Assembly: GCF_000317695.1 (NCBI RefSeq)
Contig: NC_019771.1
Span: 868,001 to 932,000, forward strand
DNA length: 64,000 nt
Origin: Anabaena cylindrica PCC 7122
GTDB taxonomy: Bacteria; Cyanobacteriota; Cyanobacteriia; Cyanobacteriales; Nostocaceae
Direction of reading: 5' to 3'
The notes under the pieces are model-generated. The model searched no databases. It was not told the DNA's origin and saw nothing but the letters and a program-made list of their open reading frames with translations. This document shows, one piece after another, positions 28,311-36,628 of this stretch (within the stretch, counting starts at the first letter, position 1; every line of letters begins with the position of its first letter). The position numbers were made by a program, and so were the translations under genes.

Positions 28311-31178
28311 ATGAGAGTTAGACCCTTTCTATTAGACATCGCCGAAAATGATTGTAGAGACTTTTCACCGGAACATCTCAAGGGTTTGAAGCCACGCACA
28401 TTTAATTACCGGAGATGTCTATGGATGTTAAAAACTGGGTTATTAACTCCAAGGATCATGCTCACAGCAATATTTCTATGGAGTTGCGGTGCGATGGCAA
28501 AGCCGACCGTAGGTATTGCTCAGGTGACATCCGATGGAACAACCAACACCATTGTCAATCAAAGTGGCAATAATTTTAATATTCTTAACGGGATTGATAA
28601 AGGTAATAATTTATTTCATAGTTTTAGTAATTTCTCTATACCTACAGGTAGTTCAGCAACTTTTGATTTAACCAATACGCCCAATATTAAAACTATATTT
28701 AGTCGGGTTACAGGTGGAAATATTTCCCATATTGATGGTTTGATTCAGACTCTTAACGGTAATAATCCTGCTAGTTTATTTTTGATGAATCCCAACGGAA
28801 TTGTATTTGGTCAAAATGCCAAATTGAATATTGGTGGGTCGTTTGTGGGGACGACAGCAAATAGTATTAAATTTGCCGATGGCACAGAATTTAGTGCTAT
28901 AAATCCAACTCAATCACCGTTGTTGACGATGAGTGTACCTGTGGGTTTGCAGCTAGGAAGTAATGCGGGAGGGATACAAGTTCAAGGTACACCTGCCAAC
29001 AATTTCCTACGGACACCGACATTATCGATCGCACCGAATCAAACGTTGGCTTTGATTGGGGGACAAGTGGATATCAATAGTGCCAACATCTCTGCGCCGG
29101 ATAGCCGTGTAGAGTTGTGGGCGATACAAAATGGTACTGTGAATATATCCACCTCCGGCAACTGGCAATTGGCGAGTTCATCTTCATCGCCAACATGGGG
29201 CAATATTACCCTGCAACAATCGTCCTATATCAATACGAGTGGGGCGATTGGGGGTGCGATCAACATCCGGGGGCGGGGGTTAACCCTTCAAGATGGCTCA
29301 CATATAGAATCATCCACTGATGCAAATGGGCAAGGGCAAGGTATTACCGTCAAGACCACAGAATTTGTAGATTTATTAGGTATCTCTGATCCCGCGAATT
29401 ATATTCCTCCTGGCTTGTTGACCAGTGTGACTGGCAGTGGCGCAACTGCTGGAGATATTACAATTGATACTCAAAGATTGCACCTTACCAATAGCTCATG
29501 GATCAACTCCCTCAACTATGGTGTCAACTTTTTTACCTTCGCACCGATCAATAATGCCAGAACTGGCGATATTAAGGTTCGGGCTACAGATATAGAAATC
29601 AATGGTTTTACTCCATTTACCAATTCATTTACAGGGGTTTATGTCTCAGGGGCTATTACCACGCTAGTCACAGGAGGGCAACAGAATAACAGTGGTGCAA
29701 TTACGGTGGAGGCTGAACGGATACGGCTACTGGATGGGGGACGCATTAGCACCGATTTGTTGGGCAATTCTTCCTTCTCGCCCACACCTACGACGGGTAA
29801 GGCTGGAGATATCTCCGTTACGGCGACTGAGAGTCTGGAGATTCGTGGGACAACAACCAACAATTTTACCAGTGCGATCATTAGTTCCATTCAAAACTTT
29901 GTTGATGGTCAAGGGGGCAATATTACAATTAACGCCGGGCAACTCGCCCTCTCTGGTGGTGGAACAATCTCCAGTGCGATCGCCGGAAGTCCAATCGCAG
30001 CGCTTGCGGGTAAAGGCACAGCTGGGAATATCACAATTAAAGCCACTGATGTACAGGTTAGCGATCTCGTAGTTGATTTTCTTGGTAACGCCCCCAGTGG
30101 TATCACTGTAGCGATAGGGCAGAATTCCACAGGCAAGGGAGGCAATATTAGCTTGACAGCAGACAATCTGCGCGTCTTCAATGGTGGACAAATTACCTCA
30201 TCGACAGATGGCAATGGTGCAGCAGGTAATGTCAACTTGCAAGTCAACAATATAACCGTAGAGGGTAATTCCCAACCCTTAACTGATGATCGCATTCTCC
30301 CAAGTACCATTACTGCTGCTTCTACTACCACCTCTGATGCTGGTTCAGTTAATCTAGTGGTAGATAAACTCAATGTTCTTGATCATGGGCAAATTTCCGT
30401 TAGTAATACAGGTGGCGGTAATTCAGGGAACTTGCTCATTAATGCCCAGCGAATCAAGCTAGAACAAGGAGGCAGTCTGCTTTCAGAAGTTTCCGCAGGC
30501 GATCGCGGTAATCTGACTCTCAATACTGATGTTCTGCTGATGCGTTATGGCGGTAAAATGAGTACCAATGCCACAGGTACAGCTACAGGCGGCAATATCA
30601 GCATCAATGCACCGATTATTATTGGTTTAGAAAACAGCGATATTACTGCCAATGCTATTGAAGGGGCTGGTGGGAATATTGATATTCAAACTCAGGGTTT
30701 ATTTGGACTAGAATTCCGCGACCAACTCACCCCGGAAAGTGATATTACAGCTAGTTCCCAATTTGGCATTAGTGGTACTGTGCAAATTAATAATTTTGGA
30801 GTTGACCCCAGTTCTGGTTTAGTGGAATTGCCAGAGAATGTGACAGACCCATCCCAACAAATAGCGACAGGTTGTTCTGATAATAGTGGCAGCAGTTTTG
30901 TGGCCACAGGACGGGGTGGATTACCACAAAATCCCAATCAACAAACCAGACGTGATGTCTACGATAGACTACACCTAAGCACTTGGTCTGATATCCGTGA
31001 TATCTCTGCATATCGTGGAAATAGCGCAGTTACAGCCCAAATACCCGAATCGCTAAAATCTCTGATCTCAGCTACTTCTTGGCATCGTAACACCCAAGGT
31101 AAAATTGAGTTAATTGCAGATAAATCTCCTACACAAGTGCAACCATCATTAACCTGTGCTGACCTTCCAAAAAGTTAA
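28311..31178 (+). CDS. TPS exoprotein, FHA family (paralogue 10, repeat inserted in signal peptide)
   Basis: 955 aa from ATG 28311, the start used by its paralogues. After MRVRPFLL a 30-residue insertion (starting DIAENDCRDF, ending RRCLW) separates the basic N-terminus from the hydrophobic core (MLKTGLLTP). The insertion is hydrophilic and charged and comes from a dispersed DNA repeat. ATG 28425, 11 bases after a GGAG within the insert, would give a normal short signal peptide (MLKTGLLTPRIMLTAIFLW, ending A-M-A) and is a plausible functional start. KPTVGIA follows. The passenger is shared in patches with paralogue 5. The C-terminus ends LTCADLPKS. Confidence 0.9.
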   Translation: MRVRPFLLDIAENDCRDFSPEHLKGLKPRTFNYRRCLWMLKTGLLTPRIMLTAIFLWSCGAMAKPTVGIAQVTSDGTTNTIVNQSGNNFNILNGIDKGNNLFHSFSNFSIPTGSSATFDLTNTPNIKTIFSRVTGGNISHIDGLIQTLNGNNPASLFLMNPNGIVFGQNAKLNIGGSFVGTTANSIKFADGTEFSAINPTQSPLLTMSVPVGLQLGSNAGGIQVQGTPANNFLRTPTLSIAPNQTLALIGGQVDINSANISAPDSRVELWAIQNGTVNISTSGNWQLASSSSSPTWGNITLQQSSYINTSGAIGGAINIRGRGLTLQDGSHIESSTDANGQGQGITVKTTEFVDLLGISDPANYIPPGLLTSVTGSGATAGDITIDTQRLHLTNSSWINSLNYGVNFFTFAPINNARTGDIKVRATDIEINGFTPFTNSFTGVYVSGAITTLVTGGQQNNSGAITVEAERIRLLDGGRISTDLLGNSSFSPTPTTGKAGDISVTATESLEIRGTTTNNFTSAIISSIQNFVDGQGGNITINAGQLALSGGGTISSAIAGSPIAALAGKGTAGNITIKATDVQVSDLVVDFLGNAPSGITVAIGQNSTGKGGNISLTADNLRVFNGGQITSSTDGNGAAGNVNLQVNNITVEGNSQPLTDDRILPSTITAASTTTSDAGSVNLVVDKLNVLDHGQISVSNTGGGNSGNLLINAQRIKLEQGGSLLSEVSAGDRGNLTLNTDVLLMRYGGKMSTNATGTATGGNISINAPIIIGLENSDITANAIEGAGGNIDIQTQGLFGLEFRDQLTPESDITASSQFGISGTVQINNFGVDPSSGLVELPENVTDPSQQIATGCSDNSGSSFVATGRGGLPQNPNQQTRRDVYDRLHLSTWSDIRDISAYRGNSAVTAQIPESLKSLISATSWHRNTQGKIELIADKSPTQVQPSLTCADLPKS
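28333..28421 (+). repeat. Dispersed MITE-like repeat inserted in frame in signal-peptide coding sequence
   Basis: The ends TAGACATC and GATGTCTA are inverted repeats. The interior (GATTGTAGAGAC, AAGGGTTTGAAGCCACGCAC, ATTTAATT) matches noncoding copies at 56208-56284 and, inverted, near 54264-54331. Relative to the sister genes the insertion adds exactly 90 nt and keeps the frame open. Confidence 0.8.
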
Positions 31179-31244
31179 TCATGTTATAAAAGTGCCTAAT
31201 TAGGGAACAATAAGTTGATACCAAAATTCAGGAAATTGTTAGTC

Positions 31245-33749
31245 ATGAGAGTCAAACCCTTTCTATTGATGTTAACAACTGGGTTATTAACTCCAGGGAT
31301 CATGCTAACAGCAATATTTCTATGGAGTCGAGGTGCTATAGCTCAAGTCACACATGATGGTACTACTAACACCACTATCAACACAGTTGGTAATGATTTT
31401 ACTATTCTTAATGGCATGGAAAAAGGTCATAACTTGTTCCATAGTTTTAGTAATTTTTCTATACTTACAGGTGGTTCAGCAAAATTTGATTTAAACAATA
31501 CACCAAATATTACAACTATATTTAGTCGGGTGACAGGTGGAAATATTTCTCATATTGATGGCTTGATTCAAACGATCAATAGTAATAATCCAGTCAGCTT
31601 ATTTTTAATGAATCCAGCGGGAATTATGTTTGGTGAAAATGCCAAATTGGATATCAGCGGGTCATTTGTAGGGACAACGGCAAATAGTATTAAATTTGCC
31701 GATGGTGTAGATTTTAGTGCCACTAATGCAACAACACCCTTATTAACAATGAGTGCGCCGATTGGGTTACAAATGGGCAATAATCCCTCACCGATACAAG
31801 TTCAAGGTACAGGACATTCCTTAGATATTACTAGTAGTCTATCTCCTTTTATTCGCAATCCTAGCCTCACAAAATTGCAAGTACAGCCGGGAAAAACCCT
31901 AGCATTGGTGGGTGGTAATTTGAATCTCAATGGGGCTACCCTCACTAGTGAAACAGGACAAATAGAATTAGGTAGTTTGGGAGGTACAGGATTAGTTAGT
32001 TTAGTGGCAAATACTCAGGGTTATAAATTGGAGTATGGGAAAGAACAAATCTTTGGTGATATTCAACTGGCACAGAAATCACTACTAAATGTCAGTGGAG
32101 TAAATGCGGGTTCAGTTCAACTTCAAGGACGCAAGATTAAATTCACTGATGGATCATTAGTATTTACAACGAATCTTGGCAATCTCCCTAGCGGGAATAT
32201 CCACTTGCAAGCATCTGAAGCGATCGATATGATTGGCACAACATCAGATGCCAAAATTCGCAGTGGGATTCGTAATGAAGCTCTCAGTAGCGGAACTGGT
32301 GCGAATATCCAAATCATCACCCCTCGGTTTTCACTCCAGCAGGGTTCAGGGTTAAATAACACAGCGTTTGGAGTCGCTGACAGTGGCAAAATTGAGATAG
32401 AAGCATCAGCAATAGAGATATCTGGCTTCTCACCCCTCAATCCAGCTGGTGTAACCAGTATGGTTACTAGCGCACGCGGTACTGGAACTGCTGGTGATAT
32501 TTCCATTAATTCTAATAGCTTACTAGTGTCTGATGGTGCAGCACTATCTTCAGTTACTTTTGGTAGTGGTTCTAGCGGCGAAGTGAAAATTAATACTGAT
32601 GATACTATAGTGAGGGGAGACAACCCCGCCGGACTTTACAGTAATATTAGCTCAATTACCAATGGTACTGGTAGTGCCAAAACCTTGATACTAGATACTA
32701 AGAGGCTACAACTGTTAGATGGAGGAGTGATTGCCGGGACTTCGTTTTTTATGGGTAATGGGGGAGATATTCAGGTAAATGCTACAGAATCTATTCAAAT
32801 TAGTGGTCGTAGTCAAGTAAATCAGAGTAGCATTAACTCATCAACCCTCAAGCTAGAACCTCTACTCAGGGAATTATTTGGTTTGCCAGATATACTGAGT
32901 GCAAATGCTGGTAATGTCAGGATTACTACACCCAATTTGATACTGACAGATGGGGGGACAGTGAGCGTCACCAATCAAGGCTCTGGAAATGGTGGCAGTC
33001 TCAACATCACAGCCGATCGCATCCAATTAAAAAATCAAGGCTTAATTCAGGCTCAGACAGCATCTGGTAATGGTGGTGATATTAGCTTGCAAGTGGGGAA
33101 TCTTTTGCTGATGCGCGATCGCAGCAATATTACTGTAACCGCTGGTGGTGCGGGAGATGGGGGTAATATTCAAATCGCCACACCGATCCTTGCAGGGTTG
33201 CAAGACAGCGACATTATTGCCAATGCAGTCCGAGGACGTGGGGGTAATATTCAAATTGCCGCGCAGGGAATTATCGGCTTACAAGATCGTCCTCAAATTA
33301 CTGCTGAAAATGATATTACTGCCAGTTCTCAATTTGGTGTCAGCGGTACGGTTGATATTAATAATTTTGGCATTGACCCCAATTCTGGGTTAGTGGAATT
33401 ACCTGAAAATGTGACAGACCCTTCCCAACAAATAGCTACAGGATGTGCAGACATCAGTGGTAGTAGTTTTGTCGCTACAGGAAGAGGAGGAATACCCCAA
33501 AATCCCACTCAGGAAGTGAGGACAGATATTTACGACTGGCTACGCCTAGGTACTTGGTCGGATATCCGCGACATCTCTGCATTTAAAACGACACAAGCAG
33601 TACAAGTTCAAATACCTAAATCTCCAGAAATCTTTGTCCAAGCTACATCTTGGCGACGTAATACCCAAGGCAAAATTGAACTGGTTACAGGCTATTCTCC
33701 TACATCTACGCAACCATCATTAACCTGTGCTGCTATTCCTAAAAGTTAA
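31245..33749 (+). CDS. TPS exoprotein, FHA family (paralogue 11)
   Basis: 834 aa from ATG 31245; a TTG at 31215 in the spacer is in frame but not supported by homology. The signal peptide ends G-A-I-A directly before QVTHDG, without KPTVGIA. The TPS domain has NPAGIMFG. The passenger is closest in layout to the genes at 753 and 13993 (KTLALVGGNLNL, FGLPDIL). The C-terminus differs from most members: SAFKTTQAVQVQIPKSPEIF and GYSPTSTQPSLTCAAIPKS, a version shared with the next gene. The MITE at 33751 begins two bases after its stop codon. Confidence 0.93.
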   Translation: MRVKPFLLMLTTGLLTPGIMLTAIFLWSRGAIAQVTHDGTTNTTINTVGNDFTILNGMEKGHNLFHSFSNFSILTGGSAKFDLNNTPNITTIFSRVTGGNISHIDGLIQTINSNNPVSLFLMNPAGIMFGENAKLDISGSFVGTTANSIKFADGVDFSATNATTPLLTMSAPIGLQMGNNPSPIQVQGTGHSLDITSSLSPFIRNPSLTKLQVQPGKTLALVGGNLNLNGATLTSETGQIELGSLGGTGLVSLVANTQGYKLEYGKEQIFGDIQLAQKSLLNVSGVNAGSVQLQGRKIKFTDGSLVFTTNLGNLPSGNIHLQASEAIDMIGTTSDAKIRSGIRNEALSSGTGANIQIITPRFSLQQGSGLNNTAFGVADSGKIEIEASAIEISGFSPLNPAGVTSMVTSARGTGTAGDISINSNSLLVSDGAALSSVTFGSGSSGEVKINTDDTIVRGDNPAGLYSNISSITNGTGSAKTLILDTKRLQLLDGGVIAGTSFFMGNGGDIQVNATESIQISGRSQVNQSSINSSTLKLEPLLRELFGLPDILSANAGNVRITTPNLILTDGGTVSVTNQGSGNGGSLNITADRIQLKNQGLIQAQTASGNGGDISLQVGNLLLMRDRSNITVTAGGAGDGGNIQIATPILAGLQDSDIIANAVRGRGGNIQIAAQGIIGLQDRPQITAENDITASSQFGVSGTVDINNFGIDPNSGLVELPENVTDPSQQIATGCADISGSSFVATGRGGIPQNPTQEVRTDIYDWLRLGTWSDIRDISAFKTTQAVQVQIPKSPEIFVQATSWRRNTQGKIELVTGYSPTSTQPSLTCAAIPKS

Positions 33750-33750
33750 A

Positions 33751-33869
33751 TATAGCCTTTCTCTCTCTAGCTAGATACAAAATTACCCCTCCCCAACCCT
33801 CCTCTTACCAAGGGGAGGGTGCGCGACAGCGCGGGTGGGGTGTATTTAATGAGCTTGGGAATTGCTATA
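33751..33869 (+). mobile_element. 119-bp MITE, TATAGC family, copy 1
   Basis: The element begins TATAGCCTTTC and ends GAATTGCTATA (imperfect inverted ends). The core CCAAGGGGAGGGTGCGCGAC can fold. A second copy of exactly 119 bp lies at 53353-53471 in the same orientation. The equivalent spacer before the gene at 36629 (GTTAAATATAATTTATAAAA) lacks it, which gives an empty site and points to insertion at TA. Confidence 0.85.
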
Positions 33870-33942
33870 TATTTTATAAAATGTTACTACTTTTACTGAT
33901 ATGGGAAAAATAAATGCGGAGTAGAACAATAGAGATAAGCTG

Positions 33943-36414
33943 ATGAAATTAACTTTTGTTGGGTTTGGCTTCATAGGTGCCATTCTCATCTGTACTATTT
34001 GCAACAATAATGTTCAGGCACAAGTGATTCCTGATGGTACTCTCAACACCTCTGTTAGTGGTAGTAATAATTACACCATCACCAATGGCTCTCGTGTCGG
34101 TAATAATTTATTTCATAGCTTCAGCCAATTCTCTGTTCCTAACAACGGCTCGGCATCATTCGATAATGCCGCAGATATCCAAAATATTTTTAGTCGTGTG
34201 ACTAGCGGTAATGTTTCCAATATTGATGGTTTAATCAGCGCCCAAGGTAGTGCCAACTTATTTTTAATCAACCCCGCCGGAATTATTTTTGGCAAAAATG
34301 CCAGCTTAAATATTGGTGGTTCTTTTATCGGGACGACTGCAAATAGCATCACATTTGCTGATGGCAAAGAGTTTAGCACTGATACAAATATATCTCCTTT
34401 GTTAACCATGAGTGTACCTGTGGGTTTACAAATGGGAGCCAATGCTGCATCCATTGAAGTGCAAAGCAAACTACAAGTTCCGACTAACCAAACTTTGGCG
34501 TTAGTCGGTAGTCAAGTTGATATGACTGGAGCAAGCTTAACTGCTCCTGATGGGTCTGTAGAGTTATGGGCGGTGCAAAATGCCCAAATCAAGATGGACA
34601 ATCAAACTGGATGGCAGTTGACAAGTTCTGCGGCTACTGCTGACTGGGGTACGATTACTTTGCAGCAAGTTTCGTTAGTCGATGCAAGTGGAATTAATGG
34701 TGGGGCAATTAACGTACAAGGAAGGGGATTGACCTTACAGGATGGGTCAAACATTAGGTCTAATACTTCAGGAGGTCAGGGTAGGGGAATTATTGTCAAT
34801 ACCACAGAATTTGTTGACCTATTGGGAGCTTCTAGCCCAGGACAAACTGGTCGTGGTTTAGAAACATCTGTTAACAGTTCAGAAACAGGCAGATCTGGAG
34901 ATATAAAGATTGAAACTAGGCACTTACGGATGACTAATGGAGCTAGGCTTCAATCTACAACCTCTGGCAACAACTCTAAATCGGGAGATATAAAGATCCA
35001 AGCTACAGATATAGAACTTTTTGGCACTAACCCATTTTCTGCTTTTGGTACTACTTACCTACCTACTGATATTACTACATTAATTCAGGGTGGAAACAAT
35101 AATGAAGGTGGCAATATTACCATTGAAACTGCTCGACTGCTTACTGTAAATGGTGGTTTAATCAGTTCCGATATTTTGAGAGGTACATTAGGCAAGGCTG
35201 GAAATATTTCTATCCAAGCTACCGAGAGTTTTGAAATTGCAGGTGGAACAGGAAGCTTAAGCTCTGGGGTTACGACTTCAATACAACTATCGGGTGCAGG
35301 TCAAGGAGGAAATATCGCTATTGAGACGGGAATATTAAAGGTGAGTAATGGCGGTTCGATTCGTAGTACCCTAGCAGGAAAAAATGGTACTGCCGGAAAT
35401 ATCACTATCCGAGCCACAGATGTCACCGTCAGCGACCCAGTTATCGAGCCTTTTAGTCAGTTGGTGACTGGCATTAATACCTCTGTTGGTAAAAATGTAG
35501 TTGGTTCGGGTGGTACTATTAACTTAACAGCAGATAACTTAAGAGTCTTCAACGGCGGTCAAATCACTTCCTCGACAGAAGGTCAGGGAAATGCTGGCAG
35601 TATTAACTTACAAGTCAAAAATCTGGATTTAGAGGGTTTATCTCAACCCTTGAGTAATGGACTGATTTTACCCAGTAGTATCACCGCATCTTCGACAACT
35701 AACTTTGCGGCAGGTTCTGTGAATATTCAATCTGATACAGTGCGTGTGCAGGACAATGCCCAAATCACCGTCAGCAATACAGGTACAGGAGATGCCGGGA
35801 ATCTGGATATCAATGCCCGTCAGATTTTCTTAGATCATGGAGCCACCTTACGTTCAGAAGTGAATGGAGGCAGTCAGGGGAATATTCAACTGCAAGTAGA
35901 TGATCTTCTTTTCCTGCGACATGGCAGCAAAATTATTGCTAATGCCACTGGTAGCTCTACTGGAGGCAACGTCAATATCAATGCACCCATCATCGCGGGT
36001 TTAGAAGACAGCGATATTATTGCCAATGCAGTACAAGGAAAGGGTGGCAATATTCAAATCTCTACTCAGGGAATTATCGGTTTAGAATATCGTTCGCAAC
36101 TGACACCAGAAAACGACATTACTGCCAGTTCCCAATTTGGTCTAAGTGGGACGGTTCAAGTTAATACAGTTGGTGTTGACCCCAATGCTGGTTTAGTAGA
36201 ACTACCAACAAATGCAACTGATCCATCACAACAAATTGCTACAGGTTGTTCTAATAATACTGGTAGTAGTTTTGTCGCTACAGGAAGGGGTGGAATACCA
36301 CAGAATCCAAATCAAGAGGTAAAGAGCGATGACTACGACGGGCTACGCCTACGCACTTGGTCTGATATCCGCGACATCTCTGCATTTAAAACGACACAAC
36401 CAGTACAAGTTTAA
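33943..36414 (+). CDS. TPS exoprotein, FHA family (paralogue 12), truncated by nonsense codon
   Basis: 823 aa. Second N-terminal type: MKLTFVGFGFIGAILIC, cleavage after VQA, then QVIPDGTLNTSVSG and NPAGIIFG. The product stops at TAA 36412 after TTQPVQV. The frame continues intact to 36552 and would encode 45 more residues matching the end of paralogue 11 (IPKSLEIF, ATSWRRN, LTCAAIPKS). The sister has GTTCAAATA where this gene has GTTTAAATA, so one C-to-T change created the stop. The truncated product loses the ATSWRRN segment and the second conserved cysteine. The passenger is of the INVQGRGLTLQ type seen in the genes at 9556, 22445 and 28311. Confidence 0.9.
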   Translation: MKLTFVGFGFIGAILICTICNNNVQAQVIPDGTLNTSVSGSNNYTITNGSRVGNNLFHSFSQFSVPNNGSASFDNAADIQNIFSRVTSGNVSNIDGLISAQGSANLFLINPAGIIFGKNASLNIGGSFIGTTANSITFADGKEFSTDTNISPLLTMSVPVGLQMGANAASIEVQSKLQVPTNQTLALVGSQVDMTGASLTAPDGSVELWAVQNAQIKMDNQTGWQLTSSAATADWGTITLQQVSLVDASGINGGAINVQGRGLTLQDGSNIRSNTSGGQGRGIIVNTTEFVDLLGASSPGQTGRGLETSVNSSETGRSGDIKIETRHLRMTNGARLQSTTSGNNSKSGDIKIQATDIELFGTNPFSAFGTTYLPTDITTLIQGGNNNEGGNITIETARLLTVNGGLISSDILRGTLGKAGNISIQATESFEIAGGTGSLSSGVTTSIQLSGAGQGGNIAIETGILKVSNGGSIRSTLAGKNGTAGNITIRATDVTVSDPVIEPFSQLVTGINTSVGKNVVGSGGTINLTADNLRVFNGGQITSSTEGQGNAGSINLQVKNLDLEGLSQPLSNGLILPSSITASSTTNFAAGSVNIQSDTVRVQDNAQITVSNTGTGDAGNLDINARQIFLDHGATLRSEVNGGSQGNIQLQVDDLLFLRHGSKIIANATGSSTGGNVNINAPIIAGLEDSDIIANAVQGKGGNIQISTQGIIGLEYRSQLTPENDITASSQFGLSGTVQVNTVGVDPNAGLVELPTNATDPSQQIATGCSNNTGSSFVATGRGGIPQNPNQEVKSDDYDGLRLRTWSDIRDISAFKTTQPVQV

Positions 36415-36628
36415 ATACCTAAATCTCTAGAAATCTTTGTCCAAGCTACATCTTGGCGACGTAATGCCCAAGGCAAAATTGAACTGGTTACAGGCCATTC
36501 TCCTACATCTACGCAACCATCATTAACCTGTGCTGCTATTCCTAAAAGTTAAATATAATTTATAAAATGTTACTACTTTTACTGATATGGGAAAAATAAA
36601 TGCGAAGTAGAACAATAGAGATAAGCTG

